NCBI GenBank assembly: GCA_947501215.1 | Contig: CANMUS010000002.1 | Coordinates: 124,001 to 188,000, forward strand | Source: an uncultured Erythrobacter sp. | GTDB lineage: Bacteria > Pseudomonadota > Alphaproteobacteria > Sphingomonadales > Sphingomonadaceae | DNA length: 64,000 nt | Direction: 5' to 3' | In this document: in pieces, positions 51,652 to 59,889 of the stretch | How the letters are laid out: every line of letters begins with the position of its first letter | Numbering within the stretch: the stretch's first letter is position 1 | The notes under the pieces: model-generated | The model's database searches: none | What the model was told of the DNA's origin: nothing | The model's input: only the letters and a program-made list of their open reading frames with translations | Made by a program: the position numbers and the translations under genes

Positions 51652-53172
51652 GGGTTTGCGTTCGAGCATTTGCGAAAAATCGGTGGTGGCGATGCTGTCG
51701 AGGATCGCGCTGCGCCAGCGCTGCGCCTGTTCGACCGGCATCGCTTCGACCTCGAAGGTGCCGCCCGCAAGGCCGAGCTTCAGGACTGCATAACCACGTA
51801 GTTTCGCGAGCGGGCCCTGTTTGATCTCGACCGACTGAAAGCGGACTCTCGAGCCGATGGTGGTTTTCGGGGCCAGCCAGCCGTGGCGGGAATAGATAAA
51901 GCGGTCGCCGAGAGAATGACGGTCGAAGCGGTAGAGGTAATACTCGCGCACCGCGCCCAGCACGCCGATGCTGAGCGGCACCAGCGCGCTCCACCACAGC
52001 GGAGAGAACAGCCACACCGGTATGGCGATCGCGCCCGTGAAGGCAAGGTTGATCAGCGCGCCGTCGACGCTCGCCTTGGCGCTGCGCCTGTTCCAGCACA
52101 TCTCACCGCTCGGCAGGGCGAAACCCGTGGTCGCTGCAATCGGCTCGATCTCCTGCATTCTAGCGAAAGGCGCAGCCTCGTGATTGGCGGATGCGCTGTC
52201 GCTCGCAAGACTGACGACCCCGAGCCCGTACCAGCCGAACAGCCGCCGCACGAAGCTTGTCTTGAGCCGCAGGGCCTGCACGCGGTGGATAGGCATCACG
52301 ACATCGGTGCGCGTGACGAGGCCACGCCTGCGCCGCAGTCCGGTTTCGGTGCGCTCCAGCAGGAAGTTCCATTCGCGCAGGGCCGTGCGCACTATCCCTG
52401 TCGTGACTCCCACCGCGAGGAGCGCCGCGACCCCTGCCGCGATGCCGACGAACTGGGCGAGAGGGCCGAGTCCGGCGAGATATTGTTCCGGCCCTGCCAG
52501 CCGCTGCTGCCATTCGTCGATATCCCAAAGGTCGAAATCGATCAGGAAATCCAACTGCTGGACCGCGCCGAAAACCACGGCGACGACTGCCAGCGAAAAC
52601 TCGAACAGGCCGAAGGTCAGCACGCGGCGGGGCGGCATGGCGAAAAGAACGTTGGCTTCGGCCCGCTCGACCTCGACCTCGACCGCTGCTTCCGAGACTT
52701 CGCGCCCCTCGCGCCGCGCCTTAACGGTGTCGCGCAGCCGGTCGCCTTCGGCCTCGGTGAGATAGGCGAGCTTGAGATCGTCGCCCCCGCCCGCGCCGGT
52801 TTCGAATTTCACCTCGACCAGGCCGAACAGGCGCGGGATCAGCTTCTGTTCGACGCTGACGTCCTGGATGCGCTCGTAGGGGACGGAGCGCGCGGCGCGC
52901 GACAGCAGGCCGCTTTCAACCCGGATGTCGCTCTCGCGCACCTCGTAGGTGAGGCGCGTCCATTGCAGGTAGGCGAGCACGAATTGAAGTCCGATCACGA
53001 CCACGATCAGCGGCAGAAAATAGGTCAGCAGATCCGCCAGATCGCCGTCGTCGAGGATCGTGTAGCCGCCCACCACGATCGGGACGACCAGCTGCGTGAG
53101 CATGGTCGCCGCCTTGACTGCGAAGGTCTTCGGATGCGTGCGCTGCGGCCTAATTGCCGCTTCGAGGGTCAT
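51634..53172 (-). CDS. PH-domain (bPH2) membrane protein, YdbT-like
   Basis: A 512-residue membrane protein. Pairs of helices (about 22-65, 185-260, 365-400) alternate with bacterial PH-like domains. The first reads TYEVRESDIRVESGLLSRAA with VPYERIQDVSVEQKLIPRLF; the second RRGLVTRTDVVMPIHRVQAL; the third YSRHGWLAPKTTIGS. This three-repeat layout fits YdbT. Function is poorly known; the Bacillus pair influences antimicrobial resistance. Its start overlaps the YdbS-like stop. Confidence 0.88.
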   Translation of the reverse strand: MTLEAAIRPQRTHPKTFAVKAATMLTQLVVPIVVGGYTILDDGDLADLLTYFLPLIVVVIGLQFVLAYLQWTRLTYEVRESDIRVESGLLSRAARSVPYERIQDVSVEQKLIPRLFGLVEVKFETGAGGGDDLKLAYLTEAEGDRLRDTVKARREGREVSEAAVEVEVERAEANVLFAMPPRRVLTFGLFEFSLAVVAVVFGAVQQLDFLIDFDLWDIDEWQQRLAGPEQYLAGLGPLAQFVGIAAGVAALLAVGVTTGIVRTALREWNFLLERTETGLRRRRGLVTRTDVVMPIHRVQALRLKTSFVRRLFGWYGLGVVSLASDSASANHEAAPFARMQEIEPIAATTGFALPSGEMCWNRRSAKASVDGALINLAFTGAIAIPVWLFSPLWWSALVPLSIGVLGAVREYYLYRFDRHSLGDRFIYSRHGWLAPKTTIGSRVRFQSVEIKQGPLAKLRGYAVLKLGLAGGTFEVEAMPVEQAQRWRSAILDSIATTDFSQMLERKPSDAQV

Positions 53173-53633
53173 TGCGTGTCGCGCCGGATGGCAGCGCGGA
53201 TTTCCTCGCGCATCGCGGCGGCGTCTTCCTGCGCGAGGCCGGGCAGTGACACAGACGCGTTGTGCGATCCGGCGGTATGCACGGTGAGCGTCGCAAGGTG
53301 GAACAGCCGCTCCAGCGGGCCCTGGTTCACGTCGATATGCTGCACGCGCCCAAAGGGCACGACCGTGTCCGAGCGGAACAATATCCCGCGCACCACGCGC
53401 AGCCGCTCTTCGGCCAGCGAGTATCCGCGCGCGGCATAGCGGCGCATCGGCATGCGGATCAGCAGCCAGAGCGAAAAGACGATGACCGGGATCCAGACCG
53501 CCCCGGTATAGCCCGGTATCGCGATTTCCGCCCCCGTCGCTCCGGCGAGCAGCACCAGCGCGACAATCGCGAATTGCAGGCGGAGCATGGAGGCATAGGC
53601 CGGGTCGAGCGGCGTGAGCGGTTGGTCTTCCAT
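53169..53633 (-). CDS. PH-domain (bPH2) membrane protein, YdbS-like
   Basis: A 154-residue protein with two N-terminal helices (about 17-60) and one bPH2 domain (LRVVRGILFRSDTVVPFGRV, then QHIDVNQGPLERLFHLATLT). ATG at 53633 was preferred because the upstream twelve codons lack conservation. It is the usual small partner of the YdbT-like protein and is coupled to it by a four-base overlap. Confidence 0.88.
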   Translation of the reverse strand: MEDQPLTPLDPAYASMLRLQFAIVALVLLAGATGAEIAIPGYTGAVWIPVIVFSLWLLIRMPMRRYAARGYSLAEERLRVVRGILFRSDTVVPFGRVQHIDVNQGPLERLFHLATLTVHTAGSHNASVSLPGLAQEDAAAMREEIRAAIRRDTQ

Positions 53634-53718
53634 ACCGTCATAGCTACGCAATACAGCGCGCGCTTTCAATTGTTTCCACTGCCCGACTCGTTAGGCTCCG
53701 CCAGCGAAGGAGAGAGAC

Positions 53719-54615
53719 ATGGAAATCGACAGACTGATGTTCCGCGACGGGCTGATGGAGGGGGAGCGCATCTTGGTGACCGGCGGCGGAACGGGCCTCG
53801 GCAAGGTAATGACCGAAGCCTTCCTCAAGCTGGGCGCGGAGGTCCACATATGCGGGCGGCGGCAGGGCAAGCTCGACGAAACCGCTCAGGCGCTGATGGA
53901 CGCACACGGCGGCACGGTGATCGGCCATGCCTGCGACATTCGCGACGCCGATGCGATCAAGGCGATGGTCGATGCCATCTGGGAGCGCGGGCCGCTGACG
54001 GGCGTGGTCAACAATGCGGCGGGCAATTTCGTCAGCCGGACGGAGGATTTGTCGGTGAACGGCTTCAATGCGATTAGCGACATCGTCTTTCGCGGCACGT
54101 TCTACGTCACGCTGGAAGTCGGCAAGCGGTTGATCGCGGAAAAGCGCAAGGCAAGCTTCCTCTCGATCCTCACGACATGGGTCTGGAACGGCAGCGCTTT
54201 TGTTGTGCCTAGCGCGATGAGCAAGGCAGGTATCAATGCAATGACGCAGAGCCTGGCCGTCGAATGGGGCCGCTACGGCCTGCGTTTCAATGCGATCGCG
54301 CCCGGCCTCTTCCCGACCAAGGGCATGAGCGCGCGGCTTTCGCCCGGCGGACGCGGCGGCAATTCGAACGACGAGATGAACCCGATGGGCCGCCACGGCG
54401 AGATGCACGAACTGGCCAACCTCGCGACCTTCCTGATGGGGCCGGGTGCGGAATGGGTGAACGGCCAGACCATCGCTATCGACGGCGCTGGCTACCAGGC
54501 GACCGGCGGCACCTTCTGGGGCGCGCTCCACGGCCTCGGCGACGAGGAATGGAGCGCCATGCGCGACATGATTAAGGGGACGAATGCGCAGGATAAGGCT
54601 GAGCGGAGTACGTAG
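53719..54615 (+). CDS. SDR oxidoreductase related to 2,4-dienoyl-CoA reductase
   Basis: 298 residues. The cofactor motif is ILVTGGGTGLGKVMTEAFLK (about 18-37) with HICGRRQGKLDE (Arg pair, NADP). The part SAFVVPSAMSKAGINAMTQS, then EWGRYGLRFNAIAPG and PTKGMSARLSP, matches dienoyl-CoA reductase (DECR), whose canonical YxxxK Tyr is also absent. DECR instead uses a Tyr some 15 residues before the Lys; here that position appears to be Trp (ILTTWVWNGSAF). Catalysis on dienoyl-CoA is therefore unproven. AGGAGAG lies upstream of the ATG at 53719. Confidence 0.82.
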   Translation: MEIDRLMFRDGLMEGERILVTGGGTGLGKVMTEAFLKLGAEVHICGRRQGKLDETAQALMDAHGGTVIGHACDIRDADAIKAMVDAIWERGPLTGVVNNAAGNFVSRTEDLSVNGFNAISDIVFRGTFYVTLEVGKRLIAEKRKASFLSILTTWVWNGSAFVVPSAMSKAGINAMTQSLAVEWGRYGLRFNAIAPGLFPTKGMSARLSPGGRGGNSNDEMNPMGRHGEMHELANLATFLMGPGAEWVNGQTIAIDGAGYQATGGTFWGALHGLGDEEWSAMRDMIKGTNAQDKAERST

Positions 54616-54649
54616 GTTTCGCTGCGCATTCTGACTTTTGGTTTTTCGC

Positions 54650-54665
54650 ACCGACATCCGTCGGT
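54650..54665 (+). repeat. ATCC-loop hairpin, copy 4
   Basis: Stem ACCGAC / GTCGGT around ATCC on the plus strand. It shares the GAC-ATCC-GTC core with the other copies while the outer pairs differ. Confidence 0.75.
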
Positions 54666-54898
54666 CCGCCCTCGGCGCTGATCTTCCCTCGCTTCGCTCG
54701 GTCAGGCACCTGCGGGCGGGCGTGCAGGTGGCCTTTGGCCAGCGCACCATAGGTGCACTTCCGCCCTTGCCGGGCCTCCGCCGGCCCGGATTTTGCGCGA
54801 GCCCCCCCCCTCTTCGAGAGCACCGAGCGCAGCGAGGCAAGGCCGACCGGCCGCCCGCAGCGACGCGACCGCAGGTCGCGTGAGCGAGGATAGCCTAA

Positions 54899-54914
54899 GG
54901 CCGCGGATGCGGCC
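54899..54914 (-). repeat. ATCC-loop hairpin relative with a different closing pair
   Basis: On the minus strand GGCCGC / GCGGCC enclose ATCC. The closing pairs differ from the GAC/GTC of other copies but remain complementary. It is followed on that strand by TCCTCGCT and a second stem, as is the copy at 63945. Confidence 0.55.
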
Positions 54915-54933
54915 GCCGGCGCCTGAGGCTAAA

Positions 54934-55344
54934 TCAACCCGGTATTACCGCGACCGCGGTCGCGCCGTCACCTTCGGGGGCGGCGATGATGTCGCGGGTG
55001 ACCGAACCCTTGGCGACCGTCGCGGTGCCGGGATCGCCGACGCTGGAGCGGATGCCGGGTGCGGCTGCACCGGCGCGGTCGAGCACGCTGGTTTCCACGC
55101 TGGAGCGCGGGGCCGGGCCGCCGAACAGGGCGTCGAGCGCCTGTTCCGCCGTGGTGCCTTCGGCCGGGCGCGGAGCACCGGGTGCGGGCGGTTCGAGGTT
55201 GAAATCGGGCGGGACCACCAGCGGCGCCTGGCGCTGCACGGCGAATTCGTCGGGCCGGTCGCGATTGAGCAGGCCGCCGCTGCCGCAGGCTGCGGTCATG
55301 GTGCCGAGCCCGGCGATGAGGGCGATACGGGCGAATTTGGTCAT
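54934..55344 (-). CDS. DUF3035 lipoprotein
   Basis: 136 residues. The lipobox MTAAC (about 17-21) predicts a lipid-anchored envelope protein. RPDEFAVQRQAPLVVPPDFN is the DUF3035 hallmark, followed by a Pro-rich low-complexity chain. ATG at 55344 overlaps the lspA stop (TGATG). LspA is the peptidase that cleaves lipoprotein signal peptides, so this substrate-like gene lies beside its processing enzyme, an arrangement I recall as common in alphaproteobacteria. Function unknown. Confidence 0.88.
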   Translation of the reverse strand: MTKFARIALIAGLGTMTAACGSGGLLNRDRPDEFAVQRQAPLVVPPDFNLEPPAPGAPRPAEGTTAEQALDALFGGPAPRSSVETSVLDRAGAAAPGIRSSVGDPGTATVAKGSVTRDIIAAPEGDGATAVAVIPG

Positions 55345-55892
55345 CACTTGCTCTCCGCGGCATCGGCCGCCTTGGTGTTCATGAGGTCGTCGACCTCCTT
55401 GTCGTCATTGTCGCGCATGAAGAAGGCGCGCGCAAGGACGATGACAACGCCGATGGTAATGGCGGCATCGGCGACATTGAAGATCAGGAAGGGGCGGAAA
55501 TCCCCGAAATGCAGATCAGCGAAATCGACCACATAGCCGAGTTCGTAGCGATCCTTGATATTGCCCAGCGCTCCGCCGAGGATGAAGGACAGGGCAATGA
55601 TGTCGCCGAGCAGCTTCTCGCGCATCATCCACACCGTCACGACCAGCGCGATCAGGCCGGTGACCAGCACGAGGCCCCAGCGCATTTCCGGGCTGGTCGC
55701 CTCGAACATGCCGAGCGAGACGCCGAAATTGCGCGTGAAGCGCAGGTCGAAGATCGGCAGCAGCTCCATCGCCTTGCCGATCTCATTTATGCCGAGCGTC
55801 TTGGTGACGTAATTCTTCGACCACTGGTCGACCGCGAACAGCACCAGCGCGAAGACGCAGCCGATCAGGCGGTTCTTCATGACCGGATTCAT
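55344..55892 (-). CDS. lspA: Lipoprotein signal peptidase (signal peptidase II)
   Basis: A 182-residue integral membrane aspartic peptidase with four helices. The catalytic pair is in GGALGNIKDRYELGYVVDFA (Asp near 135) and FNVADAAITIG (Asp near 155). ATG at 55892 overlaps the ileS stop (ATGA); a second ATG at 55880 is also possible. The charged C-terminal tail is longer than usual. It sits in the ileS-lspA pair common across proteobacteria. Confidence 0.95.
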   Translation of the reverse strand: MNPVMKNRLIGCVFALVLFAVDQWSKNYVTKTLGINEIGKAMELLPIFDLRFTRNFGVSLGMFEATSPEMRWGLVLVTGLIALVVTVWMMREKLLGDIIALSFILGGALGNIKDRYELGYVVDFADLHFGDFRPFLIFNVADAAITIGVVIVLARAFFMRDNDDKEVDDLMNTKAADAAESK

Positions 55893-58795
55893 GCGGCTGC
55901 GTCCTGCGTGGCCACGACGTCCTCGCAGCGGTCGCACAGCGCGCCGTCCTCGGCCACGCTGGGCAACAGGCGCCAGCAGCGCCCGCATTTGTTCTCGTTG
56001 GTCCGGCTCACACTCACTGCGTCGCCCTGCCCCCGCGTGACTGACGCGGTGATGAACAGTTCGGCGAGATCTTCGTCGCTGAAGCCGTCCGGCACCGCAT
56101 CGGCAGGCACGGTGACATCGGCTTCGAGGCCGGAGCGGATCACCTTCTCGCGCCGCAGCGGCTCGATCGCTTCCATCACGTCTTCGCGCAAGTCGCGCAG
56201 CTTGGCCCACTTTGCACCATCGGCGGTGACGCCGGGCACCTGCGGCCATTCGAGCAAATGCACGCTGCCGCCATCCGGATAGCGCGTGCTCCAGACTTCT
56301 TCCGCCGTGAACACCAGCACCGGCGCGGCATAGCGGACGAGCGCGTGGAACAGCAGGTCGAGCACGGTGCGATAGGCGTTGCGCTTGGTGCTGTCCGGCC
56401 CGTCGCAATAGAGCACGTCCTTACGGATATCGAAGAAAAAGGCCGACAGGTCCTCGTTGCAGAAATCGACCAGCAGGCGCGTGTAGGCGTTGAAGTCGTA
56501 GTCATCGACTGCCTTGCGCAGCTTGCCGTCGAGATCGGCCAGCAGTGCGAGCACGTAAAGCTCCAGCTCCGGCACCTCGCCCGCATCGCCCATGTCGCCG
56601 ACGAAACCGTCGAGCGCGCCGAGCAGGTAGCGGAAGGTGTTGCGCAGCTTGCGATACTGGTCGGCGACGCCCTTCAGGATCTCGTCACCGATACGGTGAT
56701 CCTCGGTATAGTCGACCGAGAGGGCCCACAGCCGGATGATGTCCGCGCCGTATTGCTCCATCACCTTCAGCGGATCGATGGTGTTGCCGAGGCTCTTCGA
56801 CATCTTCTTGCCCTTGGCATCCATGGTGAAGCCGTGGGTCAGGATCTGGTTATAGGGCGCACGGCCCCGCGTGGCGCAGCTTTCCAGCAGGGAGGACTGG
56901 AACCAGCCGCGATGCTGGTCGCTGCCTTCGAGATAGAGGTCCGCCGGCCACTGCATTTCCGGCCAGCGCCCGCTTTCGAGCACGAAGGCATGGGTGCAGC
57001 CCGAATCGAACCAGACGTCGAGAATGTCGGTGACCATCTCGTAATCGTCAGGGTTGTGGTCGGCCCCGAGAAATTCGGCCTTGCGGCTCTCGTCCCAGGC
57101 ATCGACGCCCTGCTCGCGCACCGCCTCGACGACGCGCGCGTTGACGGCCGCGTCCTGCAGATACTCGCCGGTGCCGTTCTTGACGAACAGCGTGATCGGC
57201 ACGCCCCACGCGCGCTGGCGGGAGAGCACCCAGTCGGGACGGCCTTCGACCATGGAACCGATGCGGTTGCGGCCTTTTTCGGGCACGAAACGCGTGTCGG
57301 CGATTGCCTTGAGGGCGCGATTACGGAGTGTCGAGGGCAGCGCGTGGCCTTCGACAGGCTCAGGCTGAGCGGATGTGGTGTTGTCCGCTTGCACCTCTCC
57401 CCGCTCATCCTGAGCTTGTCGAAGGATAGGCACATCGGGTTCGCCGAGAGGCTTGTCCATCGGCACGAACCATTGCGGTGTGCAGCGGTAGATGACCTTG
57501 GCCTTGGAGCGCCAGCTGTGCGGGTAGGAGTGCTGGTAGTCGTCGCTCGCCGAAAGCAGCGCGCCGGCTTCGCGCAGGTCGGAGCAGATCGGGCCGTCGG
57601 GCGAATTGAATGTTTTGTTGATCACCGCGCGGCGGCGGTCGTCGTCCCCGCCCAGCCACGGCCAGTCGTCGCGATAGCGCCCGTCGGCCATCACTGCGAA
57701 TTGCGGCTCCAGCCCGTATTCGCGGCAAAGCAGGAAGTCGTCCTCGCCATGGTCGGGCGACATGTGGACGAGGCCCGTGCCGCTGTCGGTGGTGACGAAA
57801 TCGCCGGGCAGGAAGGGCCGCGGTTTGGCGTAGAACCCGCCGAGTTGATGCATCGGGTGGCGCGCGACGGTTTCGGCGAGGTCGGAGCCTTTGCCGCGCC
57901 AACCGCCGAAATTTAGCGCTGCGCTATCTTCACTCTCAGATGCGCGGACAAAAAACTCGTCAACTAGCTCCTCAGCGACAAGATACTTTGACCCATCCGC
58001 GATGTCCTTCATCAAAGTGTATTCGATGTCAGGCCCATAAGCCAAAGCCTGGTTCACCGGGATCGTCCACGGCGTCGTTGTCCAGATCACCGCATATGCG
58101 CCGACCAGTTCCGAAATCCGACTCTCGGTGATCTCGAACGCTACGTCGATCTGGGTCGAGACGATGTCCTCGTATTCGACCTCTGCCTCGGCCAGTGCGG
58201 TTTCCTCGACCGGGCTCCACATCACCGGTTTCGAGCCGCGATAGAGATTGCCCGCTTCGGCGAATTTCATCAGCTCGGCCACGATGGTCGCCTCGCTGTC
58301 GAACTGCATGGTGAGATAGGGATTGTCCCAATCCGCCATCACGCCGAGGCGCTTCAATTGCTCGCGCTGCACGTCGACCCAGTGCTGCGCATAGGCGCGG
58401 CATTCGGCGCGGAATTCCGCCGGGGGGACGGCCTTCTTGTCGAGCTTCTTCTTGCGATACTGCTCCTCGACCTTCCATTCGATCGGCAGGCCGTGGCAAT
58501 CCCAGCCGGGCACGTAAGGTGCATCCTTGCCCAGCAAGTTCTGCGTGCGGCAGACCATGTCCTTCAGAACATGGTTCAGCGCATGGCCGATATGCATGTC
58601 GCCATTGGCGTAGGGCGGGCCGTCGTGGAAGATGAATTTCTCGCGCCCGATGCGGGCCTCGCGCAGCTGGGTGTAGAGCTGCTCGTCCTCCCAGCGCGAC
58701 TGGATGCCCGGCTCCTTCTGGGGCAGGCCAGCCTTCATGGGAAAATCGGTCTTGGGCAGGAAGACCGTGTCTCTATAATCGCGCTGTTCGGACAT
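55889..58795 (-). CDS. ileS: Isoleucine-tRNA ligase with a repeat-derived insertion
   Basis: A 968-residue class I synthetase. HIGH is in ANGDMHIGHALNHVLKD (about 67), KMSKS in KGKKMSKSLGNTIDPLKVME (about 660), the editing domain lies between, and a C-terminal zinc finger reads CGRCWRLLPSV...CDRCEDVV. The segment ILRQAQDERGEVQADNTTSA and QPEPVEGHALPS (about 455-485) is encoded by a REP-like repeat pair (57348-57426) lying in frame before RNRALKAIADTRFVPEKGRN. It adds roughly 25-30 residues not expected in IleS. The frame stays open on both sides, so the enzyme is probably functional. Confidence 0.96.
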   Translation of the reverse strand: MSEQRDYRDTVFLPKTDFPMKAGLPQKEPGIQSRWEDEQLYTQLREARIGREKFIFHDGPPYANGDMHIGHALNHVLKDMVCRTQNLLGKDAPYVPGWDCHGLPIEWKVEEQYRKKKLDKKAVPPAEFRAECRAYAQHWVDVQREQLKRLGVMADWDNPYLTMQFDSEATIVAELMKFAEAGNLYRGSKPVMWSPVEETALAEAEVEYEDIVSTQIDVAFEITESRISELVGAYAVIWTTTPWTIPVNQALAYGPDIEYTLMKDIADGSKYLVAEELVDEFFVRASESEDSAALNFGGWRGKGSDLAETVARHPMHQLGGFYAKPRPFLPGDFVTTDSGTGLVHMSPDHGEDDFLLCREYGLEPQFAVMADGRYRDDWPWLGGDDDRRRAVINKTFNSPDGPICSDLREAGALLSASDDYQHSYPHSWRSKAKVIYRCTPQWFVPMDKPLGEPDVPILRQAQDERGEVQADNTTSAQPEPVEGHALPSTLRNRALKAIADTRFVPEKGRNRIGSMVEGRPDWVLSRQRAWGVPITLFVKNGTGEYLQDAAVNARVVEAVREQGVDAWDESRKAEFLGADHNPDDYEMVTDILDVWFDSGCTHAFVLESGRWPEMQWPADLYLEGSDQHRGWFQSSLLESCATRGRAPYNQILTHGFTMDAKGKKMSKSLGNTIDPLKVMEQYGADIIRLWALSVDYTEDHRIGDEILKGVADQYRKLRNTFRYLLGALDGFVGDMGDAGEVPELELYVLALLADLDGKLRKAVDDYDFNAYTRLLVDFCNEDLSAFFFDIRKDVLYCDGPDSTKRNAYRTVLDLLFHALVRYAAPVLVFTAEEVWSTRYPDGGSVHLLEWPQVPGVTADGAKWAKLRDLREDVMEAIEPLRREKVIRSGLEADVTVPADAVPDGFSDEDLAELFITASVTRGQGDAVSVSRTNENKCGRCWRLLPSVAEDGALCDRCEDVVATQDAAA
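57348..57426. repeat. REP-like inverted repeat pair inside ileS
   Basis: CCTTCGACAGGCTCAGGCTG (from 57348) and CCGCTCATCCTGAGCTTGTC (from 57401, continuing to 57426) are inverted copies of the sphingomonad repeat also found at 9413-9485. They are 28 bases apart. The whole unit keeps the ileS reading frame and encodes a Gln/Glu-rich peptide. Confidence 0.9.
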
Positions 58796-58836
58796 ACAGG
58801 CGAGCCGTTAGGGGATTTGGCCCCCGGGGTGAAGCG

Positions 58837-59889
58837 TCAATCGCCCCGCCGCGCCCGCCTGCGGTCCAGCCCGGCCTGCAAGCGCTCGAATTCCTCCGGC
58901 GTGCGGTCGTCGAAGCGCTGGATCAGGGCGGGGATCACCGCGAGGCTGTCGTCCACCATGACATAGCCGTTGAAGCTCGCCGGGATTTCGCCGAGCTGTT
59001 CGGGCAGGTCGAGCCCGCGCGGGCGGCCTTCGCCCTGCGGTCCGAGCACCACGATGCGCGCGCCGACCGATTCCATGCGCGCGATCATGCGGTTGGGCCA
59101 GCCCCAGAACGCCCATTGATAGTCCAGCGGCACGAACGCGGTGCCGTTCCGGCAGCTGTCGGGCACATAGCCGCTCCAGCCGAGCAGGAGGTAATCGCGC
59201 GAGCATTGCTCGCCTTCCTCGAGCGAGAAGGCCCAGGCATCGGGGAAATGCGTGCGGATGCGATCCACCGGCGCTTGCGCGCCGTAAAAGGCATCGCCGC
59301 GCGGGCCGGTGTCGCGATCGGCCGCGTTCATCTTCGCCGCCAGTAGGTCTGCCTCCGCCGGGTCCCTGCTCTTGAAATTGTAGAGCAGCTGCGCCCGGCC
59401 CGAAGCCTGCATCGCTTCCTCGAGCGAGGGGATCGCGCCCACGCCCTCCCCACGGAACGGAAAAGTCTCGCCGCCATCCGCGGTGTAGCCATAGCCCGCG
59501 TCGAGCGCTTTCAGCTCTGCCAGCGTAAAGTACCGCGTGTCGCCGCTCGCCTCTGTCCGGCAATCGACGGTCCAGTCATGGAACACCGCCATTTCGCCGT
59601 CGCTAGTGGGGGCGATATCGACCTCTACCAGAGTGGCGCCAAGTTTCGCCGTGCGGGCAATCGAGCGAGTGGTGTTTTCGAGGTAATCGTGCACCGGCTG
59701 CTCGATCCGCGTGGCGGTGCAATCGTCGCGGCCCAGCCCGGTCTTGTCGTATTGCTGGTAGATCCCGCGATGGGCGATGATCTTGGCCGCGCCCTTGGGC
59801 TCTGGCGCAAGCCAACTGGCGTTGACTACGGTGAGGACGAGGAACAGCACCGCGCCCGCCATGCCGAGGATCTTGAGCCAGCGCTTCAC
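58837..59889 (-). CDS. Glycerophosphodiester phosphodiesterase-like protein
   Basis: 350 residues from GTG at 59889, which overlaps the ribF stop (GTGA). An N-terminal helix (ILGMAGAVLFLVLTVVNASW) anchors or exports it. The GDPD site appears in IIAHRGIYQQ (about 33), TLVEVDIAPTSDGEMAVFHD (about 87-106, Glu, Asp and His of the site). FPDAWAFSLEEGEQCSRDYL lies later, where many GDPDs differ. It probably hydrolyses glycerophosphodiesters in the periplasm. Its place between ribF and ileS interrupts a classic ribF-ileS-lspA order. Confidence 0.87.
   Translation of the reverse strand: MKRWLKILGMAGAVLFLVLTVVNASWLAPEPKGAAKIIAHRGIYQQYDKTGLGRDDCTATRIEQPVHDYLENTTRSIARTAKLGATLVEVDIAPTSDGEMAVFHDWTVDCRTEASGDTRYFTLAELKALDAGYGYTADGGETFPFRGEGVGAIPSLEEAMQASGRAQLLYNFKSRDPAEADLLAAKMNAADRDTGPRGDAFYGAQAPVDRIRTHFPDAWAFSLEEGEQCSRDYLLLGWSGYVPDSCRNGTAFVPLDYQWAFWGWPNRMIARMESVGARIVVLGPQGEGRPRGLDLPEQLGEIPASFNGYVMVDDSLAVIPALIQRFDDRTPEEFERLQAGLDRRRARRGD

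Larger units (their letters stand above)
54616..54933. other. Non-coding gap filled with palindromic repeats
   Basis: This 318-base convergent gap has no credible gene. It begins with an ATCC-loop hairpin on the plus strand (54650) and ends with a related one on the minus strand (54899). Between them are inverted copies of CCTCGCTTCGCTCGG (54689) and CCGAGCGCAGCGAGG (54825) and a stem ACGCGACC/GGTCGCGT (54863-54881). A run of eight or nine C bases lies at 54804-54811. Confidence 0.75.

Noticed and set aside
51883-53439. A 518-codon plus-strand open frame
   Set aside because: It is antisense to both PH-domain genes, which have consistent helices and a normal overlap.
54616-54933. A small gene in the gap after the dienoyl-CoA-reductase-like SDR
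   Set aside because: The open frames there are made of palindromic repeat translation and lack ribosome binding sites.
56258-57916. A 552-codon plus-strand open frame
   Set aside because: It is antisense to ileS, whose motifs are clear, and is a product of high GC in the opposite frame.
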